Under the pieces are notes generated by a model. The model did not search any database and had not been told where the DNA came from. It was given only the letters and a program-made list of their open reading frames with translations. Positions 10,791-20,644 of a DNA stretch of 64,000 nucleotides are shown here, piece after piece. The stretch is from Larix kaempferi (taxonomy: Eukaryota > Streptophyta > Pinopsida > Pinales > Pinaceae). Position 1 is the stretch's first letter. Every line of letters begins with the position of its first letter. Position numbers and translations under genes: made by a program. The stretch covers positions 1,240,001 through 1,304,000 of the forward strand of contig BSBM01000871.1 of the NCBI GenBank assembly GCA_027924585.1. Reading direction: 5' to 3'.

Positions 10791-11213
10791 ACAGTTGAGG
10801 GGATTGAATCATCCCTGGACTTTCAGTCCTAAAGAGAACCGTAGACGTAAGGTCTCCGAAAATGAAGTCCTTAGTGGACAGTTGAGGGGATTGAATCATC
10901 CCTGGACTTTCAGTCCTAAAGAGAACCGTAGACGTAAGGTCTCCGAAAATGAAGTCCTTAGTGGACAGTTGAGGGGATTGAATCATCCCTGGACTTTCAG
11001 TCCTAAAGAGAACCGTAGACGTAAGGTCTCCGAGAATGAAGTCCTTAGTGGACAGTTGAGGGGATTGGATCATCCCTGGACTTTCAGTCCTAAAGAGAGC
11101 CGTAGACGAGAGGTCTCCGAGAATGAAGTCCTTGGTGGAATTGAGGGGATTGGATCATCCCTGGACTCTCAGTCCTAAAGAGAGCCGTAGACGTGAGGTC
11201 TCCGAGAATAGAA
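10791..11213 (+). repeat. Tandem array R2: 87-bp unit, ~5 copies
   Basis: Unit starts fall at 10791, 10878, 10965 and 11052 (exactly 87 bp apart), with a slightly shorter fifth copy near 11137. Core features are GGGGATTGAATCATCCC and CCGTAGACG...GGTCTCCGA. The first three copies are nearly identical, so homogenisation or expansion is recent. Confidence 0.93.
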
Positions 11214-11240
11214 GATAGGACTGCATCGTCCCTGGACCTT

Positions 11241-11635
11241 AGTTCAAAATGTACGTGATGGGGATTGCATCATCCCGGAACTGATAGTTCAAAATGTACG
11301 TGATGGGGATTGCATCATCCCGGAACTGATAGTTCAAAATGTACGTGATGGGGATTGCATCATCCCGGAACTGGTAGTTCAAAATGTACGTGATGGGGAT
11401 TGCATCATCCCGGAACTGATAGTTCAAAATGTACGTGATGGGGATTGCATCATCCCGGAACTGATAGTTCAAAATGTACGTGATGGGGATTGCATCATCC
11501 CGGAACTGATAGTTCAAAATGTACGTGATGGGGATTGCATCATCCCGGAACTGATAGTTCAAAATGTACGTGATGGGGATTGCATCATCCCGGAACTGAT
11601 AGTTCAAAATGTACGTGAAGGGGATTGTATCATCC
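11241..11635 (+). repeat. Tandem array R3: 45-bp unit, ~8.7 copies
   Basis: AGTTCAAAAT recurs every 45 bp from 11241 to 11601. The unit core GGGGATTGCATCATCCC is shared with R2, so R3 looks like an abbreviated derivative of the 87-bp unit. Immediately after it (11636-11685) R2-like sequence returns (CCGTAGACGAATGGTCTCCG). Confidence 0.93.
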
Positions 11636-11686
11636 CTGGACTTCGGTCCCTGAATTGATCCGTAGACGAATGGTCTCCGAGAAAGT

Positions 11687-11960
11687 AATGGTATTAATGA
11701 TGTGGTTACTTGTATCGGTAGGATACTTGTATTGATGATGTGGTTACTTGTATCAGTAGGATACTTGTATTGATGATGTGGCTACTTGTATCGGTAGAAT
11801 ACTTGTATTGATGATGTGGTTACTTGTATCAGTAGGATACTTGTATTGATGATGTGATTACTTGTATCGGTAGGATACTTGTATTGATGATATGGTTACT
11901 TGTATCGGTAGGATACTTGTATTGATGATGTGGTTATCTGTATCGGTGGGATACTCATAT
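11687..11960 (+). repeat. Tandem array R4: 38-bp unit, ~7 copies
   Basis: Unit TGTGGTTACTTGTATCGGTA followed by GGATACTTGTATTGATGA, total 38 bp, with single-base variants (CGG/CAG, GGTT/GGCT). Confidence 0.9.
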
Positions 11961-11981
11961 TGTTGTGTAGGATACTTGTAT

Positions 11982-12320
11982 GATCGTATGATGACGATGC
12001 TACTGATCGTGTGATGACGATGCTGCTGATCGTGTGATGACGATGCTGCTGATCGTGTGATGACGATGCTGCTGATCGTGTGATGACGATGCTGCTGATC
12101 GTGTGATGACGATGCTACTGATCATGTGATGACGATGCTGCTGATCGTGTGATGACGATGCTGCTGATCGTGTGATGACGATGCTGCTGATCGTGTGATG
12201 ACGATGCTGCTGATCGTGTGATGACGATGCCGTTGATTGTGTGATGACGAAACTGTTGATCGTATGACGACGATGCAGCTGATCATGTGAAGACGATGCT
12301 AAAGATCGTGATGTTGATAT
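11982..12320 (+). repeat. Tandem array R5: 23-bp unit, ~14 copies
   Basis: GATCGTGTGATGACGATGCT plus GCT repeats every 23 bp (starts 11982, 12005, 12028 and on), degenerating at both ends. About 125 bp of unique sequence then leads to the PPT. Confidence 0.92.
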
Positions 12321-12446
12321 TGATGTACCAGTAACTGGTTGAGTTACTGATGAAGTCGAATTGAAGAAAGCTTCCGATGATTTATAGATGTATCATGTGT
12401 AGTGACTCCTTGCTCCTGCAGATGCTGTTATAATATCCTTCTCGTT

Positions 12447-12455
12447 AAGGGGGAG
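12447..12455 (+). promoter_or_regulatory. Cop1 polypurine tract
   Basis: AAGGGGGAG ends exactly one base before the 3' LTR start TGTTAAAT, the standard plus-strand primer position. Confidence 0.9.
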
Positions 12456-12944
12456 TGTTAAATATTGTAACTTCAAAGAATATTATATTTGTACTTTATT
12501 ATTCCGGAGATGTTTCATCCCTCCGAGGTAATCCTATTATGTATCCGGAGATGTTTATTCCTCCGAGGGTTAGTATTAACTAGGGTTATTAGACCCACCA
12601 TGTGTGGGTCGGCCCTGTAGTTATATTTTAGGGGTTATTAGACTTCTCCAGGTGAGGTCGGCCCCAACAGGTCTTTTAGTCAGTTGAGAGTCAAGTATAA
12701 ATAGATGAGGTGAACTCCTCATTAGATCATTCACTCACTTGTGAAAGGGTGCGCACTAGTTGAGGAGATCTGCTAAGGAGTCAAGAGGAGAAGGAGCACA
12801 TCTTGTATTTTGGTTGATCATCTTATTGAGGAAAGCTTTACTGGGTTTTCTACCCCATGAGGGTTTCCCAGGATATATTGTGTGTTATCTTGTGATTGTG
12901 TTTCTATCAGAGATCTTGCTTGTCTATTTGGTTTAAATCTAACA
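12456..12944 (+). repeat. Cop1 3' LTR (489 bp)
   Basis: Identical to 5152-5640 except G at 12751. TATA box at 12696-12704. Confidence 0.96.
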
Positions 12945-12949
12945 CAATG
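12945..12949. repeat. Cop1 target-site duplication, right copy (CAATG)
   Basis: Exact repeat of 5147-5151. GypA coding sequence resumes at once on the minus strand. Confidence 0.96.
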
Positions 12950-13331
12950 GTTAACCGAACAAAGTACTTGGCACGACAAGCGGTACCACATTGTAGGTCC
13001 CTTCAGATTCAAGAATGTTAACATTCCGGGGATCATCATCATCCTCTGGCCCACTGCTGATGTTGAAGCACTCCATGAGAGACTCAATCTGACAATATGT
13101 GTGTGGGTCGACAGGGTAGGCCGTCGGAATAACCTGAAGTACCACGTCGCGAATGAGTTGTAAGGCATTATGGAAATCAATGTTGGCATCCGTAAAAGTG
13201 AACGTATGAGTGAAACAGACCATCAACTCCCCCCATGTTGTAATGTCTCACTGCAACTCGGCTGCAGTGTACCATGAGTGCGGCATTTCATCCAAAGTGT
13301 GGATAAAAGCATGGACCCACTCATCTCTGGG
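12950..13331 (-). pseudogene. GypA linker between gag-like module and RT
   Basis: A minus-strand frame over 12951-13226 reads through an acidic stretch (GPEDDDDPRNVNILESEG) towards the copia insertion. Across Cop1 it would join the region MNIGTKATTKFANVGDYW just before RT. A frame break at about 13227-13331 separates it from the upstream protease frame. This is a tether region; no catalytic motif is seen. Confidence 0.7.
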
Positions 13332-14243
13332 TCATGCAACCCATAACCGTTGGCATTCCATCACATGATCACCAGGATTATTTTGGCCATCATACTTACC
13401 AGTGTGATAAACCTCAGTATCACCGAACCGAACCATCATCAACCTTCGACATTGTGACCAACTGTTAATGAATTTCTTTTGTGTTTCCCACCAGCGTGCT
13501 GGAGCAGCCTTCAGTGCTTCCTCCAATGCTAGCAATCGCCGTGGTTCTGAGACGTGGTCTTCAAATTTTTTCAAAAAGGTGGTTAGGCCAGGCAACCCCT
13601 CATAGATAGGAAATGTGATCATTTCTGTCGCAACACAACATAAGGATTGTGTAACTAAGCCACATTTTTGGAATGGTACTTCATGCAATCGGTTTTGCCG
13701 ATGTTCCAAGGAATCATCAGAGTCGGAAGACGCAGAGCTCTCGCTACGCCACTCCAACTCACAGTGGATAGTAGGATGAATATAAGCTTCAGAAATATTG
13801 AATGCATGGTCCCATCTAGCGGTATCATCATGTCTTACAGGTTCAACGTATCGACGTCCTTCAGTCGGATCCAACGGGGCTATGACTCTGAAATCATGAT
13901 TCTCAAAGGTCATCATGTGCTTCTTGAAGTTGATTACAGCTCCACTATCATTAGCCCATCCAATCCCCAATAGCGCCGGATAAGAGCTTCCTCCCTCAAC
14001 GACTTCGATGATATCAAAGTCCGCATAAGTCTTCATGCCCTCAATGTTGATTGTAAGCTGCAGAACTCGCCCAAAGGGTGTTACCTTCGCATGGTTAGCT
14101 AACCAGAGCTGTATAGGAGACCAGCTCAATGGGGGACTCCCCATCTTCTGCCATGCTTGCTTGGTTAAGATGTTAACATCCGAACCAAGGTCAAGGATAA
14201 CAGAGTCAATATCATATTCCCTGATATGAATATTCATTCGCAT
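13332..14243 (-). pseudogene. GypA retropepsin fused to a second gag-like module (303 aa frame)
   Basis: The N-terminal part is an aspartic protease that would cleave the polyprotein: active site DLGS at residues 18-21 (VILDLGSDVNIL) and the second conserved block YPALLGIGW at 88-97. After an acidic, Ser-rich spacer (165-185), residues ~205-300 resemble a retrotransposon capsid: YEGLPGL, TFLKKFEDHV, an Ala/Leu-rich helix and the WW pair at 251-252, then KYDGQNNP. Thus a gag-like domain sits downstream of protease and upstream of RT, in addition to the normal gag near the 5' LTR. The frame ends in a stop at 13332. Protease identity is firm; the capsid resemblance is by motif only. Confidence 0.75.
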
Positions 14244-15273
14244 CTCTTTGCTAGTCTTCCGTCGCTGTAGGGAATTTACTACCGACTCCTGTCGTCCTTT
14301 CGTAAATCACTACAACCATCCCTCAATCTCAACCAGGACAGCTGGGTCTCAGGCCAATAACAGACAACTTTCAAGAAACTTTTGCAATGTCCCCGGTGGT
14401 GGCTGGCAATCAGCATCTGATGTAGTATCAAAGATAGGTGGCATATCGCAAACAACAGCCTTACCACGGTCTTTCTCCAAGGTGCGATGTGCCTCCAGGA
14501 ATGTCTCCCGCTCCGTATCAATGTCGAAAGGTACCATCTTCTGGCTATCCAACTGAATCAGTGGTCGCAAACTATCTTCCCTAGTCATCTTACCTCTACG
14601 AGTGACAACAGCCACTGAAGCATCTTGTGGTCGCGGTTCTGCAGAAATGGTTGCAATATTTGCACCCTGCGTCTGGTTCTGCTGCATATTCCCCGTTTGA
14701 TTGACATTTGGATTGGCATTCGGCGGTGGTTACAGGGTCTGGTTCTATACTGGTTCCTGTATCTGATTCTGTACTAGTTGTTGTGGCTAGGCCTGATTCT
14801 GTATCTGCAGAGCGTTCCCAGCCTGCCATCGTGCAATCAACTGTGGACAATTATCAACCGTATGATCATTACCAAAATAGAACGTACGCTGATTCTGTAG
14901 TAGTGGGAAGTCACGCTGATAATGCCCCCATACCACACAGTGGTAACATTGAACAGGTCCACGACCAACTTGGCCTCCTTCTCCATGACCAAATCTTCCA
15001 CCACATCCGCCCCTGTATCCTCCTTAGTAGCCGCCCTGCTGCTGGTACTAAGTCTGGTTAAACTATTACTACAACAGTGTTGGTGGTACCCCTTGCCCTT
15101 GTGGTGCATACTGCGATTGCTGTACATACTGTGGCCGAGGGGGAGTCATCTGCATCGGAGTATATTGTGGTATGAACTGCTACGAAAGCTGTTGCTTTGG
15201 TGCAAATTGCATCTGTGGTTGCGGGTAGCGGCTGAGATAGCTGCGGCTGCAGCTGTGGCTGTTGCACGATGCG
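14244..15273 (-). pseudogene. GypA gag C-terminal region with fourth CCHC knuckle
   Basis: Mixed-frame remnant linking nucleocapsid to protease. On the minus strand at about 14900-14945 a knuckle QCYHCVVWGHYQRDF is readable (last Cys changed to Phe). GypB at 1-60 keeps the Cys. Around it the sequence is Gln/Thr-rich and low in complexity (CAACAG-type triplets). The stretch 14349-14687 is an open frame ending in stop. Stops and frame changes make it non-functional. Confidence 0.6.
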
Positions 15274-15834
15274 CTAATCGTCCTTGACATAGAATGCATC
15301 ACACATACTCTCTTGCAGCAACCAATATGCACAACAATCCTTTTCATCATGACCCACTGACTTGCAAAATGTGCAATAAAGATTTCGCTGGGTTGTGACC
15401 ATTTTCTGCATATACGAGCAATTATCGTGACTGTGCCCAAACACATGACAAACGTGACACCATGGCATAATGACACCATTCAATGGGTTTGGCGCTCCTG
15501 ACACCAAATAATTACAGAAATCCTGGCAATTATCCTTTGTATGCCCTTCTCCTCGGCATTGCGTACACCATACTTCATCACGCTGTTCCTTGTTCTTCTT
15601 CAAATCTTGCAACTGCATAGTTAGGTTAGTGAGCTGCGTCTGTATCTGTGACATCCCAGCTGCATTATCTCCAATCGGTGATGCCTCCAATCGCATTGCA
15701 ATATCTAGATCTTCGCTAGGCATCGATATGTTTTGCTGCATCAGCGGCAGCCAAATGTGGGGTAGGAGTGCCGCCATGAACCATTCTTTATGTTGGACGA
15801 TGCTCATATCGAAACTAACCTTTTCCATCAACAT
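15274..15834 (-). pseudogene. GypA gag nucleocapsid region with three CCHC knuckles
   Basis: A 186-residue open segment. Three C-X2-C-X4-H-X4-C knuckles lie at residues 90-103 (CTQCRGEGHTKDNC), 126-139 (CHVCHVFGHSHDNC) and 154-167 (CTFCKSVGHDEKDC), the kind that bind genomic RNA during packaging. A helical stretch (MSQIQTQLTNLTMQLQDLK) precedes them. The equivalent GypB region is 17918-18443. With the knuckle near 14920 the family carries at least four. Confidence 0.85.
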
Positions 15835-16684
15835 CTTGAATCGCTGGTCGAAATCCCATACCGTCTCATTGGGATACTACTTAATTTCCTTCAATTCAGT
15901 AATATATTGAGCCTCCGACTTAAGCTGTCTAAATTCAGCAATCAGGCCATCCCGAATCTCATCCAGTGACTTTTCTGGGGCCCCCGTAGGGACTAGAATA
16001 AACTTCATGAACCAATCTAATGCATGACCTTGTAGAGTCGTGGCTAACTATCCTTTCTTAACATTGGCATCAGTGATCTGTTTCATGGTCCATACCGCTT
16101 CACATAAAAACCAATACTATTCTGGGTTGTTTGTCGCACTTCCATGGAAGAACGACAACTTAACATCATCACTCGCCATTCTGGGATTCCTTCCTCCTGT
16201 CGCTGTGCTACTACCAATTGACAAACTTGGCGGTGTCAAAGTGGTATTTCTTGTTGTTTGTGAGGCAGTGAGGGGGGAGGTGTGGGTACGTTGGTGCCAG
16301 GGTTTGGTCCTGCCTCTATCCTAGGCGTAGCCTGGTCATCCCTATTAGGACTGTGAGGTCGCTTCGTCCCGTGTGGTCTTCCTTCGTGGTTTTGCGGCCC
16401 AATCGCAGCAGGACCTTTCTCCCGTCCTTTGCCTCTTCTCCTGTCAAATCCTTGCTCCACCCCTCGTAAGACCACTTTCTTCCTCAGCTTCGCTCACAGT
16501 CTCCTCATGGTCTGCACCCATCTACCCCTTTCCATTCCATGTACCGTTCCCAAGCAGTCACGGTACCCACGGCCGCTGCCCACCAGGTTGTCTACTGATC
16601 ATGGTGCATCTTTAATATACCTTTTTCGCAGATTAGCATCTTAATCGCCAATTGGAGCGACAACATAAACCTTCCCCTTGGTCC
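15835..16684 (-). pseudogene. GypA gag capsid and basic linker region (frames broken)
   Basis: Colinear with GypB 18459-19147, which reads better. The capsid-like part contains the equivalents of FHGSATDNPKQYWFFCEAVW and ALDWFMMF in GypB. 16236-16475 is a basic, Pro-rich stretch (GRPHGTKRPHSPNRDDQATP) conserved between the two copies. Several stops and frame changes are present. Confidence 0.7.
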
Positions 16685-17110
16685 TTAGAAGAAGTATCTT
16701 TTAGTTTCACTATAGGATTTCTTCGTGTCAACCGCAAATTTAGTGATATATCCCTCCAAGATGCTATCAAGCCAAATTTCAACAGCCCGCGATGCCTTGT
16801 TATCGACTTCCTGCAGCTCCTGAATTAGTTCCGGCGTCCAAGCCGTCGGCTCACCACCTTGGAAGTTCCTCTTCTGGAAGGTCAGCTTTGGCAACCACTC
16901 GTATAGAATGACTGGGAATTCACAGAAAAACCATTCGTGTGGATCATCATGAATGTACCTTCCCATCCAGTGATCTACTGTCAGTCGTGTGTTCCTGCTT
17001 TCTTCTTCAGCAAAGTCCTACAATTTCTGATCGAACTAGCTTTGTATCGCTGGCTTCATCGGGTGCCACAACATGGCCTCCTTTCACTCTGCACACGTCC
17101 TGGAAACGGA
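16685..17110 (-). pseudogene. GypA gag N-terminal region
   Basis: Segment 16685-16966 encodes HEWFFCEFPVILYEWLPKL, FQKRNFQGGEPTAWTP and LQEVDNKASRAVEIWLDSI, matching GypB 19218-19700 almost residue for residue. The first codons upstream are frame-broken. No function can be assigned beyond family-specific gag N-terminus. Confidence 0.75.
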
Positions 17111-17114
17111 ACCA
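17098..17114 (-). promoter_or_regulatory. GypA primer-binding site candidate
   Basis: On the minus strand TGGTTCCGTTTCCAGGA starts two bases after the LTR end. GypB has TGGTTCCGTTGCTAGGA in the same place. Position and conserved TGG start fit a tRNA primer site; the tRNA cannot be named from this. Confidence 0.5.
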
Positions 17115-17116
17115 TT

Positions 17117-17917
17117 TGTTGACCTACGTGGCTTCAATCGATAGGGGTTTTCCTCATTGTCGACACATACTGCAGTCTCCCTAGGCGCCGTCCCGGGCAG
17201 GTTTGAGCCCGCCCAGCAACACCCGTAGAGCGGATGAGGTCTCACCTGAGGCATCCAGGGAGAGCAGACGGAACCATGTTTCCGCCGACGGAGGAGGAGA
17301 GTTGTGGCTACACGGACTATCTCTATTGCAGTACTTAACCAAACATTTTAAACATTCGATATGGAGCTATAAAATTTACTTAATCACAGCATTTATCATC
17401 ACAGTAACAGTAAGCAGACATTGCATCAATAAAATATAACAACATTCTTATATCGCAACATTGCACAAAGATAGTACCAAAACATCATCATTATATTACT
17501 GTCAGCCATATACCAAAAGCAAAACCATAGATCTCCGTATACATTTACCTTCTTCTTGATCGCCAACTACTGTCTCTGTCTCATCTCTATCTATCATCTC
17601 TGCATATGTGTGTCTAACACTTACAATTCTCATCTATTTATAGGCTTCTTCCATTACAATATTTGTCCACTTACCAACGACTTCCTAACCGACACTATGG
17701 ACAAATGACCAAATGTCTAACTGACTTGGTTCAAATGACGCAAAAACCCGCATACTGCGGCACAATCGACTCAACATTACATGACATGTGGTCCAAGTGG
17801 CCCAAAACCCGCCAACTGTGGTATACTTAAACACAAAATACCCCTATCGCGCCCTCATTCGATGTGTCACAGTGTTGGCGGTACTGCGACATTTCCTCAT
17901 CGAACCACCTGCCAACA
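17117..17917 (-). repeat. GypA 5' LTR (801 bp)
   Basis: Partner of 399-1199, same length. Minus-strand TATA box at 17634-17642. Its right boundary abuts GypB gag, with the duplication CAAAT at 17918-17922. Confidence 0.88.
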
Positions 17918-19743
17918 CAAATTCTTTCTTGTAGCAACCCATATGCACGAAATATTTGTCATCGTGACCCACCGACTTGCAAAATGTGCAATAAATATTT
18001 CTCAGGGTTGTGACCATTTTCTGCATATAAGGGCAAATGTCATCACCATGCCCATATACCTGGCAGACGTAACACCACGGCATGCTGTCACCATTCAACG
18101 GGTTTGGCGCACCTGACACCAAATAATTGTGGAAATTTGGGTAATTGTCCTTCGTATGTCCTTCTCCTCGGCATCGCATACACCATACTTCTTCGCGCTG
18201 CTCCTTGCCCTTCTTCAAATCTTACAGCTGTATAGTCAAGTTAGCGAGCTGTGTCTGTATCTGTGACATCCTAGCTGCATTATCTCCAATCGACGACGCC
18301 TCCAATCGCATTACAATATCTAGAGCTTCACTAGGCGTCGAGATGTTTTGTTGCATCAATGGAAGCCGAATGTGTGGTATCAGTGCCACGATGAACCACT
18401 CTTTATGTTTGACGACGTTCATATCGAAACTAACCTTTGCCATCAGTGTCTTGAATCGCTAGTCGAAATCCGATACTGTCTCATTGGGATACTGCTTAAT
18501 TTCCTTCAATTCTGTAATATATTGAGCCTCAGACTTAGGCCTTCTAAATTTGGCAATCAGTCCATCCTGAATCTCATCCAGCAACTTCTCTAGGGCTCCT
18601 GTAGGGACTAGAACAAACATCATAAACCAATCTAATGCATGACCTCGCAGATTCGTCGCTAACTGTCCTTTCTTAGCAGCATCATTGGTGATCTGTTTTA
18701 TGGTCCAGACTGCTTCACAAAAAAACCAATACTGTTTGGGGTTGTCTGTCGCACTCCCGTGGAACAACGGTAACTTAGCATCATCACCCTCCATTATGAG
18801 CTTCCTTCCTCCTTTCGCTGTACCACTACCAATTAACTTCTGTGGAATTGACGAACTTGGCGGTGTCGAAGTGGTATTTCTTTCTATCTGAGAGATAGTG
18901 AGCAGAGGTGTGGGTACGTTGGTGCCAAGGTTGGTCCTGCCTCTATCCTGGGTGTAGCCTGGTTGTCCTTGTCAGGACTGTGAATTCGTTTCATCCTATG
19001 TGGCCTTCCTTCACGGTCTTGTGGTTCGACCATAGCAGGACCTTCTCCTGTCCTCTGCCTCTTTTCCTGTCGGAACCTCGCTCCTCCCCTCGTAAGACCA
19101 CTTTCTTCCTCGGCTTCTCTCACAGTCTCATCATGACCTGCACCCATCTACCCCTTACCATTCCATGCATCGCCCCCCAACAGTCATGGTACCCACTGCC
19201 TTCTCCCACTAGGCTGTCTACTGATCAAGATGCATACTCAATATACCCTTTTTGCAAATAAGCATCTTGATCGACAGTTGAAGCGATAGTAAAAACCTAC
19301 CCCGAGGTCCGTGGAAAAAATATCTTTCAGCTTGACTATAGGACTTCTGAGTATCAACCACGAACTCTGTGATATAGCCTTCTAGGATGCTATCAAACCA
19401 CACTTCGACAGCCCGTGATGCTTTATTGTCAACTTCCTGCAGTTCCTGAATCAATTCGGGGGTCCAAGTCGTCGGTTCACCACCTTGGAAGTTCCTCTTT
19501 TGGAATGTCAACTTTTCCAACCATTCGAACAATAGAACTGGAAATTCATAGAAGAACCATTCATGTGGACCATCGCGAATATATCTATCTACCCACTGTC
19601 CTACTGTCAATCGGGTGTTCTGGATTTCTTCTTCGGCGAATTCCTGCAACTTCTGATCAGACCATTCTTGGATCTCTGGTTTCGTCAAGTGCCACAACAT
19701 GTCCTCCTTTCACTCCATACACGGTCCTAGCAACGGAACCATT
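17918..19743 (-). pseudogene. GypB gag, proximal part
   Basis: The structural protein gene of the outer gypsy element, broken by GypA at its distal end. 19218-19700 is the N-terminal region (HEWFFYEFPVLLFEWLEKL, FQKRNFQGGEPTTWTP). 18884-19147 is a basic Pro-rich linker. 18459-18794 is a typical retrotransposon capsid (FHGSATDNPKQYWFF, ATNLRGHALDWFMM, LIAKFRRP). 18222-18443 follows it. 17918-18218 has knuckles CMRCRGEGHTKDN and CYVCQVYGHGDDIC plus a degenerate CTFCKSVGHDDKYF. The segments sit in different frames. It begins just inside the LTR end at 19743, after a PBS-like sequence. Confidence 0.82.
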
Positions 19744-20644
19744 TGTTAGCATGATGCCAGTCGACAGGGGTCCCACTCACTGTCGACACATACTGTAGTC
19801 TTCCTGAGCACTAACCTGGACAGGTTTTATTCCACCCAGCAACACCTGCAGAGCAGATGAGGTCTCACCTGAGGCGACCAGGAAGAGCAGACGGAACCAT
19901 GTTTCCACCGAATGGAGGAGGATGGTTGCAACTAATGATACTTAAACTTATTATAACACAACGACAGATATTTTCAAGCATTCAACATAATACTAAAGCG
20001 ACATTCAATCGATACATTCATCATTGTAGCAACAATAATTTTAAAGCAATTATCGCATCAAAGAAACATAACATTATTCATATACTGCAATATCACATAA
20101 CTGAATGAATTGAACACAGGGTTTGCACCAAAATAGATTCATCATATTATTATTGTCAACCCAAATACAATGCCTCTACTAGAACTAAATCTCCGCAATG
20201 ACTCTAGACATCAAAACATACCCAAAGAACATACAACATCAAAGCTTTGCATTCCTCTCCTGTGGATTCTATTGTATTTTGATCATCCGAAATCGTATGT
20301 TCAACACTTACAATTCTTATCTATATATAGGCTCCCACCTTACAACTATTGTCCTCTTACTACCGACTTCCTAACTAACACTATGGAAAAATGACCCAAT
20401 GTCTAACTGACTTATCCAAAAAAGACCAAAAACCCGCAGTTTATGGTATAACTGACTCAGGATTACATAACATGTGGTCCAAACGACCCAAAAACCCACA
20501 TTCTGCGGTATAATTGACCCAAAATGCATTACTAATCTTTCGCTGATTGCCATCCGCGTCATCTTCCCGTCATTTGCGGCATCTTCTACCTTGTCGCAGC
20601 ATCGGAGATGCTACGATATTACTCTACCAAACCACTTGCCAACA
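19744..20644 (-). repeat. GypB 5' LTR (~901 bp)
   Basis: Begins TGTTAGCATG and ends TTGCCAACA, clearly related to the GypA LTRs (shared GACACATAC, CGGAACCATGTTTCC, CTATATATAG near 20331). About 100 bp longer and more diverged. The matching 3' LTR lies outside the window, so no TSD can be checked. Confidence 0.8.

Larger units (their letters stand above)
5152..12944 (+). mobile_element. Cop1: young, apparently intact Ty1/copia retrotransposon (7793 bp)
   Basis: A complete plus-strand copia: 489-bp LTRs differing at one base (A at 5447, G at 12751), perfect 5-bp TSD CAATG, PBS right after the 5' LTR, one uninterrupted 1369-codon gag-pol frame, and a PPT right before the 3' LTR. The domain order PR-IN-RT-RH defines Ty1/copia. 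It lies inside the gag-like/RT linker of GypA. The near-identity of the LTRs, identical when the element inserts, points to recent insertion. The odd part is the ~2.2 kb between gag-pol and the 3' LTR, made almost wholly of tandem repeats. Confidence 0.97.
399..17917 (-). mobile_element. GypA: Ty3/gypsy LTR retrotransposon, degenerate, hosting Cop1
   Basis: A minus-strand gypsy element with 801-bp LTRs at both ends (399-1199 and 17117-17917), flanked by a 5-bp duplication. Removing the nested copia plus its 5-bp duplication leaves about 9.7 kb. Order on the minus strand: LTR, gag with several CCHC knuckles, retropepsin, a gag-like module, RT, RNase H, integrase, ~1.1 kb non-coding, LTR. Many frameshifts and stops make it inactive. 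It sits in gag of another member of its own family (GypB). The PR-RT-RH-IN order places it in gypsy; the IN C-terminus (FRLVYGKDAIMP, NGHRLKPY) resembles Tat/Athila-type plant elements. Confidence 0.9.

Noticed and set aside
10765-11607. Open frames of 137 codons (plus) and 122 codons (minus) with repeating peptide units
   Set aside because: They are produced by 87-bp and 45-bp tandem repeats whose lengths are multiples of three. No start context or domain is present, and the adjoining arrays (38, 23 bp) do not stay open.
11241-12320. CRISPR-like regular repeats
   Set aside because: The units are contiguous tandem repeats without unique spacers, in plant retrotransposon DNA.
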